From Bacillus sp. ISL-18 (GTDB lineage: Bacteria; Bacillota; Bacilli; Bacillales; Cytobacillaceae), in the NCBI RefSeq assembly GCF_018613415.1, contig NZ_JAGGQG010000024.1, positions 62,001 to 126,000 of the forward strand: 64,000 nt of DNA, given 5' to 3'. Of this stretch, positions 7,968 to 17,193 are shown in pieces. The notes beneath the pieces were generated by a model. It saw only the letters and a list, made by a program, of their open reading frames with translations. It had not been told where the DNA came from and did no database searches. A program made the translations under genes and the position numbers. Position 1 is the first letter of the stretch. Each line of letters opens with the position of its first letter.

Positions 7968-10343
7968 ATGAAGTTACGATATGATCGGCCGGCTAGATCT
8001 TGGAAGGAGGCGCTTCCGATTGGGAATGGGCGTCTGGGTGCCATGGTTTTTGGCGGAGTAGAGAAGGAACATTTGCAATTAAATGAGGATACGTTATGGT
8101 CAGGAACCCCGAAGGATACAAATAATCCAAAGGCAAAGGAAATACTTTCTGAGGTTCGTAAATTGATCGTTGAAGAGAAATATGTAGAAGCAGATCAATT
8201 ATGCCGGAAGATGATGGGACCATACACACAATCCTATTTGCCGCTCGGCGATTTACACCTGCAATTTTATCATGGAGATACTTTTCATTCCTATGAGCGC
8301 AACCTGAATTTACAATCAGGGACGGTTCATGTGGACTATAAGATTGGGAATGTCCACTATACACGTGAAATGTTTGCCTCCTTTCCGGATCAAGTGATGG
8401 CCATTCGACTTACGGCCAGTAAACCAGGCTTCTTACATTTCTCAGTCAATCTGGGGAGTCCATTAAAGTTTACGACGGCTCCCGATCAAGATCAGTTTGT
8501 TCTTAGTGGTATTTGTCCCGAGCATGTTGATCCTTCTTATTATCATACGGACGATCCGATTCAATATGGGGATCCAGATAAGACGGAGGCCGTAAAATTC
8601 GAAGGACGTATAGGGGTAAACGCTGAAGATGGCTGTATTCAGGTTGATCATGATGGCCTTCACGTTACGGAAGCTACAACCGTTACCCTGTACTTTAGTG
8701 CAGCGACAAGCTTTAACGGCTATGATAAATCGCCAGGAAAGGATGGGAAGAATCCTTCTTTAGCTGCAAAAGCATTTTTAGAGAGGGCCATGGCGAAATC
8801 TTTTGAAGAACTAAAACATTCCCATATGGAAGACTATCAGTCATTATTTAATCGTGTGGAGCTGGACTTGGAACCCAGCATGGCTCCGGAAAACCTGCCC
8901 ACCGATCAATGGATCTTAGATTATGGGGCACAGGATCCAAAGCTGGTGGAATTACTATTTCAATATGGGCGCTATTTAATGATTGCCAGCTCTAGGCCCG
9001 GTTCACAGCCGGCTAACCTTCAAGGAATTTGGAATCGTGAGGTCAGGCCGCCATGGAGCAGCAACTATACCTTAAACATTAACGCTCAAATGAATTATTG
9101 GCCGGTTGAAACCTGTAATCTTTCAGAATGCCATGAACCTCTTTTAAACTTTATTGAGGAACTAGCTCAAAACGGCAAGAAAACGGCTTCCATTAATTAT
9201 GGATGCAGCGGATGGACGGCGCATCATAATGCAGATATTTGGCGCCAATCTGGTCCAGTTGGTGATTACGGACATGGTGACCCAGTTTGGGCTTTCTGGC
9301 CCTTAGGAGGAGTTTGGTTATCTCAGCATCTGTGGGAACATTTTACCTTCGCGAAAAATCAAGCTTATCTTCGCGAAACGGCCTATCCCATTATGAAAGA
9401 AGCCGCCCTTTTCTGTTTGGATTGGCTGATCAAGAACGGTAAAGGAAATTGGGTCACAGCTCCCTCTACCTCGCCTGAGCACAAATTTAGGACGGCAGAT
9501 GGACAACTGGCTGCCGTTAGCATGGCCACGACGATGGACATGAGTTTAATTTGGGATTTGTTTACGAATTGCATTGAGGCTGCAGAGGTATTGAAAATAG
9601 ATGACCCTTTCCGCCATCAATTAACCGCAGCACGTGATCAATTATACCCGATGCAAATTGGCCGCTATGGACAGCTTCAAGAATGGATACATGATTTTGA
9701 GGACGAGGATCCTCACCATCGGCATGTATCACATCTTTTTGGCGTTTTTCCTGGGCGCCAGCTTACCGATTCTGAAGGAAGGGAACTCTTCGATGCTGCC
9801 CGAAGATCGCTGGAAAGAAGAGGCGATGATGGTACTGGCTGGAGTCTTGCCTGGAAAATTTGTTTGTGGGCACGGTTTAAAGATGGGGATCGAGCTCATA
9901 GATTAATTTCTAATCTTCTTCAGCTCGTAACTGAGGAGAACAGCCAAAGTCAAAAGGGCGGCGTTTATTCCAATCTTTTTGATGCGCATCCCCCCTTTCA
10001 AATTGACGGGAATTTTGGATTTACAGCAGGACTAGCCGAAATGCTGGTTCAGTCGCATTCTGGTGCCATCCACCTGCTGCCGGCCCTTCCTTCTGCCTGG
10101 TCAACTGGATATGTGAAAGGATTAAGAACACGCGGAGGATTTGAAATAACTATTAAGTGGGAAAAGAATGCATTTGAGAGTGCTGAAATCTACTCCCATT
10201 TAGGAGGACCTTGTCATTTAGAGATAGAACCATCCATAGAAGTGACGGTAGATGAGCAGAAAATACCTGTAAAAAAGATGTCTACTAACAGGATATCCTT
10301 TGATACACTAGCAGGACAGAGGTATATGCTAAAAAGAACTTAG
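7968..10343 (+). CDS. GH95 alpha-L-fucosidase / alpha-L-galactosidase
   Basis: Glycosidase of 791 residues removing terminal alpha-L-fucose or alpha-L-galactose from oligosaccharides. It begins with the family's typical [21 protein letters not shown] and LNEDTLWSG blocks. The (alpha/alpha)6 catalytic part holds NINAQMNYW (about 370-378), with the Asn pair that activates water in GH95. SPEHKF (about 501-506) holds the candidate general-acid Glu, and QIDGNFGF (about 678-685) holds the conserved Asp. There is no signal peptide, so it works on imported sugars in the cytoplasm. The ATG at 7968 follows AAGGAGAG. It is transcribed away from the transporter operon and shares its control region. Galactosidase versus fucosidase activity cannot be settled from the sequence. 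Confidence 0.93.
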   Translation: MKLRYDRPARSWKEALPIGNGRLGAMVFGGVEKEHLQLNEDTLWSGTPKDTNNPKAKEILSEVRKLIVEEKYVEADQLCRKMMGPYTQSYLPLGDLHLQFYHGDTFHSYERNLNLQSGTVHVDYKIGNVHYTREMFASFPDQVMAIRLTASKPGFLHFSVNLGSPLKFTTAPDQDQFVLSGICPEHVDPSYYHTDDPIQYGDPDKTEAVKFEGRIGVNAEDGCIQVDHDGLHVTEATTVTLYFSAATSFNGYDKSPGKDGKNPSLAAKAFLERAMAKSFEELKHSHMEDYQSLFNRVELDLEPSMAPENLPTDQWILDYGAQDPKLVELLFQYGRYLMIASSRPGSQPANLQGIWNREVRPPWSSNYTLNINAQMNYWPVETCNLSECHEPLLNFIEELAQNGKKTASINYGCSGWTAHHNADIWRQSGPVGDYGHGDPVWAFWPLGGVWLSQHLWEHFTFAKNQAYLRETAYPIMKEAALFCLDWLIKNGKGNWVTAPSTSPEHKFRTADGQLAAVSMATTMDMSLIWDLFTNCIEAAEVLKIDDPFRHQLTAARDQLYPMQIGRYGQLQEWIHDFEDEDPHHRHVSHLFGVFPGRQLTDSEGRELFDAARRSLERRGDDGTGWSLAWKICLWARFKDGDRAHRLISNLLQLVTEENSQSQKGGVYSNLFDAHPPFQIDGNFGFTAGLAEMLVQSHSGAIHLLPALPSAWSTGYVKGLRTRGGFEITIKWEKNAFESAEIYSHLGGPCHLEIEPSIEVTVDEQKIPVKKMSTNRISFDTLAGQRYMLKRT

Positions 10344-10346
10344 AAT

Positions 10347-10390
10347 CACGGGGACGGTTCTCATGCTTCGAAAACATGAGAACAGCCCTA
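10347..10390. repeat. Dispersed inverted repeat, imperfect palindrome
   Basis: ACGGGGACGGTTCTCATGC is followed after a short loop by its imperfect inverse, CATGAGAACAGCCCT. It starts five bases after the GH95 stop and may act as its terminator hairpin. It is also the left boundary of the block that carries the recombinase remnant. Confidence 0.7.
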
Positions 10391-10452
10391 GTATTTGAGA
10401 AGCAAAAGAATGACGAATCGACAGCGTTTCGACTCTATTCCCTATATGTTTT

Positions 10453-10735
10453 ACTAATCAAACGTTTATTTAAAAATTCCGAAAGGGTTCAGCCCTCTAA
10501 TTTACTCTATAAAAGTAGTAAAAAAATTGTCGAGTAACGTTAAACTATTTTACCAATAAAACTTCAATTTCCCGGAAAATTCTATTGTTATCGACTCAAC
10601 CTACAACCTTCTCGTCAATTCCCAATATTTCGCAACTAATCAAACATTTGTTTAAAAACAAGCCTATCCACGTCATCTTTGAATTTGTTACTCCAATAAC
10701 ATAAAAAGAATGTCGAGAGCAGCCAACTATTTTAA
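10453..10735. repeat. Two diverged direct repeats of about 100 bp
   Basis: Unit 1 (10453-10550) and unit 2 (10635-10735) share in the same order ACTAATCAAAC.TTT.TTTAAAAA, TACTC..TAA, AAAA.AATGTCGAG-like and AACTATTTTA blocks, spaced 182 bases apart. No reading frame of note crosses them. The rest of the gene-free stretch 10391-10894 is AT-rich with no further feature that I can see. Confidence 0.5.
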
Positions 10736-10894
10736 TAGGAACCCTTGTAAAAACATTTTCCTTTCTCTACTTCATCCAAATTGAAAGATGTTTATCTTCA
10801 AATTACAGTTGGAACCTTTTGTTTTTCCAATCTCTAACCACTAGAAAAGAATTTCTCTAAGAGTGTTAATTTTTAAGAATTAAAAGCCACCAGA

Positions 10895-11218
10895 ATGGCG
10901 GCTGGGCTATTAAGACAGTGTCAGTCACGGAATGACTGGTTATTTCCACTCAGTAATAAGTTAGAACACCTCCATGTCAAATCGATAAAAAACACTTTGA
11001 TTAAGTGGAGGGATAAAGCTGATCTTGACCCGAATATTTCTGCTCATACTCGGAGACATTGCTTTTCCACCCATCTTTTAGAGGATGGCGTAGACCCAGT
11101 GTTTATCCAACAAATGCTTGGACATAAGAGTCTGAAAACAACACTTATGTACCTACATATAGCCTCTAAAAGCTTAATGGTATGGATCATTTACCTAAAA
11201 AATCAAAGGCACAACTAG
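10895..11218 (+). pseudogene. C-terminal remnant of a tyrosine recombinase (integrase/XerC-like)
   Basis: Only the last third of a tyrosine recombinase remains. The sequence shows the catalytic HTRRHCFSTHLL block (His-x-x-Arg), then the helix ending QQMLGHKSLKTT (Gly-His) and a Tyr a few residues on (LMYLHIA). The first catalytic Arg and the whole DNA-binding N-terminus are missing, and in-frame stops lie just upstream. After LHIA the frame shifts: the natural continuation (NGMDHLPKKSKAQLAHLT) is in another frame from about 11175. The block is bordered by inverted copies of the dispersed repeat at 10347 and 11271. It resembles integrases that travel with small transposons. A functional short protein is unlikely. 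Confidence 0.8.
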
Positions 11219-11245
11219 CTCATTTAACTAGTTATGCCTTTTTGC
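11208..11245 (+). terminator. Terminator-like hairpin after recombinase remnant
   Basis: GGCACAACTAG pairs with CTAGTTATGCC across a short loop and is followed by TTTTT on the plus strand. Confidence 0.7.
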
Positions 11246-11270
11246 GCGCAAAACCTCCGATTGTCCGCTA

Positions 11271-11292
11271 TAAGAACCGTCCCCATGCTTCT
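11271..11292. repeat. Dispersed repeat copy, inverted relative to 10347
   Basis: TAAGAACCGTCCCCATGCTT is the reverse orientation of the unit at 10347. The two copies enclose the recombinase remnant, and this one touches the last bases of the ROK kinase gene. Confidence 0.7.
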
Positions 11293-12145
11293 ATAAGCTA
11301 TCCCAGGCGAGTAAAAGGGAACCGGTGATTCCTGCTCTATCCCCTAACCCAGGACTTACAATATAATCGGATAGATCCGGGAGTATGACATAATTATTGA
11401 TCAATTCTTTCAGATGTTTTTTTATGGCTGTAAATACTTGTTGCTGGTGCATAACTCCGCCGCCAAGAATAATTTTTTGGGGTGAAAGAATTAAAATGTA
11501 CTGCATCAACGCTTGAGCAATGTAATACCCTTCTAAATCCCAGACTTCCTCACGATGGACAAGGTTCATCCCCTTATCGCCCCACCTTTCTTCGATAGCG
11601 GGACCCGCTGCTAGTCCTTCTAAACAATCATGATGATATGGGCATCTTCCTCCATATGTATCGTTTGAACGGCGCCGTACTAAAATATGCCCCATTTCCG
11701 GATGTGATAGTCCCTGGAGCAGCCTTCCTTGAACCATCGCTCCAGCACCAATCCCCGTTCCAATCGTGATATATAAGCAGCTGTCCAACCCTTGGGCGGC
11801 CCCAAGTTTGGCTTCCCCTAACGCAGCAGCATTAACATCCGTATTAAACCCGATGGGCACCTCAAAGGCCTCTTGGATTGTTTTTACAAACGGGTAATCC
11901 CTCCATGCCGTTTTAGGTGTTGAAGTGATATAACCGAAGGTAGGGCTGTGCTTGTTTATATCGATCGGGCCAAATGACCCAATTCCAATCACGTCCAAAT
12001 CAAACTTTCTAAAAAATTGAATAACCTCTTTTATCGTTTCTTCTGGAATAGTGGTTGGAATTTGAATCTGGTCTGTAATATTTCCCTCTTTGTCTCCTAC
12101 GGCACAAACAAATTTGGTTCCTCCTGCTTCGATGGCGCCCAACAT
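11291..12145 (-). CDS. ROK-family sugar kinase (fructokinase/mannokinase, GmuE-like)
   Basis: Cytoplasmic ATP-dependent sugar kinase of 284 residues. It has the N-terminal phosphate-binding loop AIEAGGTKF, the catalytic region GFNTDVNAAALGEAKLG and the second glycine motif TIGTGIGAGAM. The zinc-site signature follows: GHILVRRR, then CPYHHDCLEGLAAGPA (His, three Cys). This combination is typical of the fructokinase/mannokinase branch that includes B. subtilis GmuE. The start at 12145 is chosen because AGGAGG lies nine bases before it. The longer frame to 12172 has no such site. It is the last gene of the mannosidase operon, so the sugar released by GH38 (mannose) is the obvious candidate substrate, forming mannose 6-phosphate. 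Confidence 0.9.
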   Translation of the reverse strand: MLGAIEAGGTKFVCAVGDKEGNITDQIQIPTTIPEETIKEVIQFFRKFDLDVIGIGSFGPIDINKHSPTFGYITSTPKTAWRDYPFVKTIQEAFEVPIGFNTDVNAAALGEAKLGAAQGLDSCLYITIGTGIGAGAMVQGRLLQGLSHPEMGHILVRRRSNDTYGGRCPYHHDCLEGLAAGPAIEERWGDKGMNLVHREEVWDLEGYYIAQALMQYILILSPQKIILGGGVMHQQQVFTAIKKHLKELINNYVILPDLSDYIVSPGLGDRAGITGSLLLAWDSL

Positions 12146-12186
12146 CCTGCTTTCCCTCCTCTGAAAATTCAACGTGCATTCATTCT

Positions 12187-12211
12187 AAAAAAGGGGGGGA
12201 AATCTCCCCCC
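12187..12211 (-). terminator. Hairpin with T-run between GH38 and ROK kinase genes
   Basis: On the minus strand GGGGGG, a six-base loop and CCCCCC are followed by TTTTTT. It could partly terminate transcription after the GH38 gene and lower kinase expression. The perfect G/C stem is short but strong. Confidence 0.6.
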
Positions 12212-12221
12212 TCATCAGCTG

Positions 12222-15200
12222 TTATGTTAACTTTACAATAAAAGTCTTAATTTCATATGGTTTGATCTCAAACGTAAAGGCCTGATCTTCCCTAACCTCC
12301 GAAATACCTCTTTCCATTAAGTCGCATTCCTGCCATGAGTCAATATGGAAATCACTTGCTACCTCCACAGTTCCTCTTGCACCAGCAAATTCATGCAGTC
12401 GGATAATGAGATGATCCTCATTTTCTCCTTTTTTAACGGCATCCACAATAACATTCTCTGCCGCAACATTAAACAGTGAAACATTTTGTGTATGGCCTTC
12501 CGCATAGGTCAATGGAGAATTAAGCTCCCAAGCCTGCCGTACCGTATTTCCTTCATACCAGCTTCCCTTATGAGGAAGGATGGAATACGTAAACAAATGT
12601 TCACCTTGGTCAGCCTCTACATCAGGATAGGTAGCCGACTTTAACAGGGTAAGGCGGATGACATTATCTTTGATATCATGTCCGTATTTGCAATCGTTGA
12701 GTAAGCTGACACCATAATCTCTTTCAGAGAGATCTGCCCATTGATGACCAACTGATTCAAATCGTGCGTGATCCCAGCTCGTGTTCCAATGAGTTGGACG
12801 TTTTACATTTCCATACTGAATATCATAAGTTGCTTCGGTTGCCCGGATTTCAACAGGAAAAGCTACCTTCAACAATTGGTTTTGCTCATGCCAATCAATC
12901 TTTGTTTCAAAATCAATTCGCGGACTTGCAGCATAGAGAACCATTTTCTGATTGATCACGGAGTTTGTGTATCCCCAAGTAAACTCAACAACACAACGAA
13001 CTGGACCATTTTCAATAACGCTTGCTTCTTGTAGAGTCGAAATCTCTTTCATCTTTTCTTGATAATAGAGATCAATATCCCAGGCATCAAACCGCATTGG
13101 TTTATCCTCAAAAACCTGGAACACATTCCCCCGCGCATTAGGGGCTAAAACATTTCTTTGATTTTTCTTGTCATAGATTTTTGTCAGCTGACCATTTTCA
13201 TTCCAGGAAATAACATAATAGTCGGATGAAATACTAGTATCAGAAACAGTAAACGACGAACTAGTTGCATTTGTTCCCTTTTCGTAAAAGATAGAGCTTT
13301 TTCCGAGAGATGGCACTTTATCAACTTGAACAAGCCATGCTCCTTCAGAGGTTTGCTGGGCATCGAGCACCTCACCTACCTCGTTCTTCCACAATAATTC
13401 TCCGGTTGTGTTCGTGTTAATTTTAACGGTATCATTTCGCTGCCAAGAAGAGGAATTATAAATGGCGAACGATTGTTGTCCGGTCATTCCTCCTAATGAC
13501 TGGGAAGCTTCCTTCCAAGCCTTCACCGCAAGATCATATGCTTGTGCATATTCCAGTTTACTATCTTCGTAAACCTCACGAATGGATGAACCTGGAATGA
13601 TATCATGGAATTGATTCCGCAGGACAATTTTCCAGCTTTCCTCTAAATCTTGGACAGGATAGGCAGACCACGAACCCGAAAGGATACTGCTCAAGGTATT
13701 AAGCCATTCTGTTTCCCGAAGAAGCAGCTCCATTTTGCGGTTCATCCGTTTATTATAAGCCTGAGATGTATAGGTTCCACGGTGATACTCCAGATAGAGC
13801 TCTCCATCCCAGGTATGAACATATTGGTCTGTATTTTCTACAGTCTCATGAAGGCGTCTAAAATACTCATCTGCTCTTCCTGTCTTAACAGCCGGCAGGC
13901 CAGGCATCTTATCTAATTTTCTTCTCATTTCCAGCATTTCACGATTAACGCCGCCTCCGCCATCTCCATAACCGTAGGAAATGAGCAGCTCCTGGTTTAC
14001 AGCTTTATCACGATACGCTTCCCAAACCCCTTTTACAGAACGGGGGGTAATTTGTCCGTTGTATGTATAGAACCAGCGGTCATCTTCAGGAGTCGTGACA
14101 AAATGAGTTAAAATTTCCGTTCCATCGATCCCTCTCCATTTAAACGTATCATGCGGCATTCGATTGTACTGACTCCAACTAATTTTCGTTGTCATAAAAG
14201 TCTTAATGCCGGATTTCACTAAAATTTGCGGAAGGGCCCAGCTGTACCCGAAAACATCCGGAAGCCACAAATATTCACATTCTTTTCCAAAGTGTTCCCG
14301 GAAAAATTTCGTACCCAGCAGTAATTGACGAACAAGCGATTCACCTGACGTTAAATTGCAGTCCGCCTCCAGCCACATTCCACCTTCAGTTTCCCATCGT
14401 CCTTCCTGAACCTTTTTTTCAATCTGCTTATAAATCTCCGGATAATCCTTTTTAATATAATCATATAATTGCGGTTGCGTTTGTAAAAAAACGTAGTCCG
14501 GATATTTCTCCATTAAACGGAGAACCGTCGAAAACGAGCGGGCTGCCTTTTCTCTTGTATGTTTCAGCCTCCATAGCCAGGCGACATCGATGTGGGTGTG
14601 CCCAATCGCGGTGACCGTTACGGGATAGTTTTTCGGAATTTGCTCTATTTCTTCATTTAAACTAGCTTGCGCCTGGTAAAGGGAATCATAGAATCCTTCT
14701 GAACCCGGGGAAGACCAATCGACTAACAGGAAGGCCCGGTCTAATGCCTTTAATAAAGATTGTCTTTCCGGCTGATTTTCCTGCAAATACTCTATTGTTG
14801 CAAGGGCCGCTCTTGCGGTGTAATATAAATCATCCACCTTTTCATCCATGCAGGCAATAAAAGCCGTTTTCAACTGATGTTCCTGCAGGGTCGGCTTACC
14901 TCCACCTTCGAGTCCTGACCAAAGCCGGAAACACAGTTCAATGGTGGTACCTGAATAGCTTCCATCCAAAAATACCTCCTGATGATTCATGTCGACTCCT
15001 TGGTATGGCTCTCCGTTTATGTAGAGGAGAGACTCAAACCCTGAGTTATTTCCACCGCCTGTTTTTCCAAAATCAAACACTCCAACAACTTTTTGCTGCC
15101 CCCATTGTTCAGGGATTGGTATGAGCGTTTTTAGCCAAATGTATTTATCTCGTCCTTCCCAGCGTTCACCTACATTCATCGTCTCCCACGGTCCATCCTC

Positions 15201-15332
15201 AGGAGGCTTTTGCGCAATCTTTCCTTCCTCATCTTCTTGGGCTTGAAATGAGGCCACCGGCAGAATATTTCTATAACGATAGGAATCTAGTTCTTGTATC
15301 CTTCTCTCTAGCTTTTCAGTAGTCCAAAACAT
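12222..15332 (-). CDS. GH38 alpha-mannosidase
   Basis: Large cytoplasmic exo-alpha-mannosidase of 1036 residues, the usual length for bacterial GH38. The zinc-binding start of the catalytic domain is IGHTHIDVAWLWRL (about residue 242; His and Asp ligands). The nucleophile Asp is in LPDVFGYSW (about 357), and a further His ligand is in NQFHDIIPG (about 572). An N-terminal helical and beta region precedes the catalytic domain, and long C-terminal beta-sandwich domains follow. It lies between the second set of permeases and the ROK kinase, which suggests that imported alpha-mannosides (for example trimmed N-glycans or mannan fragments) are hydrolysed here and the mannose then phosphorylated. The linkage preference is not readable. 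Confidence 0.95.
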   Translation of the reverse strand: MFWTTEKLERRIQELDSYRYRNILPVASFQAQEDEEGKIAQKPPEDGPWETMNVGERWEGRDKYIWLKTLIPIPEQWGQQKVVGVFDFGKTGGGNNSGFESLLYINGEPYQGVDMNHQEVFLDGSYSGTTIELCFRLWSGLEGGGKPTLQEHQLKTAFIACMDEKVDDLYYTARAALATIEYLQENQPERQSLLKALDRAFLLVDWSSPGSEGFYDSLYQAQASLNEEIEQIPKNYPVTVTAIGHTHIDVAWLWRLKHTREKAARSFSTVLRLMEKYPDYVFLQTQPQLYDYIKKDYPEIYKQIEKKVQEGRWETEGGMWLEADCNLTSGESLVRQLLLGTKFFREHFGKECEYLWLPDVFGYSWALPQILVKSGIKTFMTTKISWSQYNRMPHDTFKWRGIDGTEILTHFVTTPEDDRWFYTYNGQITPRSVKGVWEAYRDKAVNQELLISYGYGDGGGGVNREMLEMRRKLDKMPGLPAVKTGRADEYFRRLHETVENTDQYVHTWDGELYLEYHRGTYTSQAYNKRMNRKMELLLRETEWLNTLSSILSGSWSAYPVQDLEESWKIVLRNQFHDIIPGSSIREVYEDSKLEYAQAYDLAVKAWKEASQSLGGMTGQQSFAIYNSSSWQRNDTVKINTNTTGELLWKNEVGEVLDAQQTSEGAWLVQVDKVPSLGKSSIFYEKGTNATSSSFTVSDTSISSDYYVISWNENGQLTKIYDKKNQRNVLAPNARGNVFQVFEDKPMRFDAWDIDLYYQEKMKEISTLQEASVIENGPVRCVVEFTWGYTNSVINQKMVLYAASPRIDFETKIDWHEQNQLLKVAFPVEIRATEATYDIQYGNVKRPTHWNTSWDHARFESVGHQWADLSERDYGVSLLNDCKYGHDIKDNVIRLTLLKSATYPDVEADQGEHLFTYSILPHKGSWYEGNTVRQAWELNSPLTYAEGHTQNVSLFNVAAENVIVDAVKKGENEDHLIIRLHEFAGARGTVEVASDFHIDSWQECDLMERGISEVREDQAFTFEIKPYEIKTFIVKLT

Positions 15333-15357
15333 ATTTAAACACTCCTTTAAATAGTGA

Positions 15358-16182
15358 TTAACCTTTGGAAGCTCCGCCTAGGCTGAAGCCTTGGGACATA
15401 AATCGCTGCGAAAACATATATAAAATGACTGAAGGCATCGTATAAATCATCGAAAAAGCAGCCAGCTTTCCGTATTCAATCATTCCAAAATTACCGAAAA
15501 ACTGAAAAATCGTTACGGAAGCAGGAAATTTATCCGGCGTTTGGATTAAAATGTACGGGACGAAAAAGTTTCCCCAACTTCCGGAGAAGGTAAAGATCGC
15601 GACCGTGCAAATTCCAGGAATCATTAAAGGGGCAACCACTTTCCTTAGACCAGCCCAAACGGATGCACCATCAATCCACGCCGATTCTTCCAATTCCAAT
15701 GGCACAGAATCCATAAAATTTTTCATCATCCAAATCGCATAGGGCAGCCCGGATGCTGTTAAAAACAAAATCGTCCCGATAAGAGAATCCTGTATATGCA
15801 AATATAGAAAGAGCTGATAGACAGGCACCATCACTGCAGTAATCGGCAACGCTGTCATGAACAAGATCGTATACATAAAGGACTTTTTAAATTTCAGCGC
15901 ATATCGTGATAATGGATAGGCTGCCATGATGGCCACAACGACAACCAGCACGGATTGGCCAAATGATAAAAATAACCCGATTCCAAAGGAACGAATATTG
16001 GCTGGATCCGTCAAGATCGAAGTGAAGTTCTTAGCCGTAAAGGAACTGGGCATTTTCAAAGCTTGCTGTGCATTAGGATCAAACGATGCAAACAGTACCC
16101 ATAATAGTGGGATGATAAACAAAATACCAATAATGGTTAAAATGATGTATGGAACAACTTTTTCAGTTTTGTAACGGTTCAC
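15358..16182 (-). CDS. Carbohydrate ABC transporter permease, MalG type (mannoside operon)
   Basis: CUT1 permease of 274 residues with six hydrophobic segments and an EAA loop (LEESAWIDGASVWAGLRKVV). The start is taken as the GTG at 16182, which follows GGGAGGAG at ideal distance and lies 14 bases after the MalF stop. The longer ATG frame to 16242 would overlap MalF and lacks a ribosome site. It partners the MalF-type protein encoded upstream. The operon encodes no ATPase, so a shared MsmX-type ATPase is expected from what is known in Bacillus. Confidence 0.93.
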   Translation of the reverse strand: MNRYKTEKVVPYIILTIIGILFIIPLLWVLFASFDPNAQQALKMPSSFTAKNFTSILTDPANIRSFGIGLFLSFGQSVLVVVVAIMAAYPLSRYALKFKKSFMYTILFMTALPITAVMVPVYQLFLYLHIQDSLIGTILFLTASGLPYAIWMMKNFMDSVPLELEESAWIDGASVWAGLRKVVAPLMIPGICTVAIFTFSGSWGNFFVPYILIQTPDKFPASVTIFQFFGNFGMIEYGKLAAFSMIYTMPSVILYMFSQRFMSQGFSLGGASKG

Positions 16183-16196
16183 TTCTAACTCCTCCC

Positions 16197-17117
16197 TTAA
16201 ACATTGACCTTCATGGAACGGATATAAAACAAGCTTGCACAAATTCCAATGAGGAGCAGAATTAAGGATATGGCCGTTCCATAGCCAAGTTGGTAATTTA
16301 CAAAAGCTTGGTTATACATAAAGATAGGAAGAGTTTGTGTAGATGTGCCAGGCCCGCCGCCTGTCATCGCAAATATTAACGTAAACACACCTAACGTTTG
16401 CAAGGTTACTAGAATCATATTGGTAACAACGGATCCTTTCACCATCGGCAAGACGATACGGAACAATACTTGAAAACGGGAAGCTCCATCTACCACGGCC
16501 GCTTCTTCCACACTTTTAGGAACATCATCTAAGGCTGCCTGGAAAACCAGCATCGAAAAGGCCGTACCGTGCCAGATATTAGCCACTACCACACTCACCA
16601 TTGGAAAGGTATACAGCCATGTGACCGATTTTAGACCCATATGCTGCAGGAGCATATTTAGCGTTCCATTATCACTTAAAAAGGCCACCCAGCAAAAAGC
16701 GACGACAATTTCAGGGGTTACCCAGCCGGCAATGATAATAATGCCGATGATCCGGCGAAATGTTTTGTTTTTCTCTTTCATTAGGACAGCCAGAATAAAC
16801 CCTAAAACTTGCTGGCCAATGACGGCAGAAAAAAGCAAGAACACGATCGTTTTGACGACACTAATGCGGAAATTAGGATCTTGAAACATCGTGATAAAGT
16901 TTTGAAAGCCGATAAACTGAACACTTTTTGCCTCTGTACCTGTTAAAGATAGATTCGTAAACGCAAAGTAAAAAGTGAGTAAAATGGGGCCGACAAAAAA
17001 GACAAGCAATAGGATCCAAGCAGGAAGCAAAAAGAGAACCGATTTCAGCAGCGTATGATCCTTTTTCATTTTCTGCTTGATTGTGACTGTTTGTGATACA
17101 ACCGTATTTGTATTCAT
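16197..17117 (-). CDS. Carbohydrate ABC transporter permease, MalF type (mannoside operon)
   Basis: CUT1 permease of 306 residues. A charged tail of about 24 residues is followed by the first membrane helix (SVLFLLPAWILLLVFFVGP), further helices and the EAA loop (VEEAAVVDGASRFQVLFRIV). It is encoded between the binding protein and the MalG partner. The transported substrate is inferred to be an alpha-mannoside from the GH38 gene in the same operon. Confidence 0.95.
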   Translation of the reverse strand: MNTNTVVSQTVTIKQKMKKDHTLLKSVLFLLPAWILLLVFFVGPILLTFYFAFTNLSLTGTEAKSVQFIGFQNFITMFQDPNFRISVVKTIVFLLFSAVIGQQVLGFILAVLMKEKNKTFRRIIGIIIIAGWVTPEIVVAFCWVAFLSDNGTLNMLLQHMGLKSVTWLYTFPMVSVVVANIWHGTAFSMLVFQAALDDVPKSVEEAAVVDGASRFQVLFRIVLPMVKGSVVTNMILVTLQTLGVFTLIFAMTGGGPGTSTQTLPIFMYNQAFVNYQLGYGTAISLILLLIGICASLFYIRSMKVNV

Positions 17118-17145
17118 TTCACACCCCGTCCTATTTTTAGAATTC

Positions 17146-17176
17146 GGCTGTCTTTTTGGGGTTCAAAAAGACAGCC
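17146..17176 (-). promoter_or_regulatory. Stem-loop after the mannoside-binding-protein gene
   Basis: GGCTGTCTTTTT (17146-17157) pairs perfectly with AAAAAGACAGCC (17165-17176). On the minus strand it follows the binding-protein stop by 17 bases and precedes the MalF start. As in the two other binding-protein-first operons here, it may keep the binding protein more abundant than the permeases. The A/T part of the stem could also give partial termination. Confidence 0.65.
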
Positions 17177-17193
17177 TTTCATTCCTTTTTCGA

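Noticed and set aside
10453-10735. CRISPR array
   Set aside because: Only two diverged units of about 100 bp, no short exact repeats with regular spacers and no cas genes nearby.
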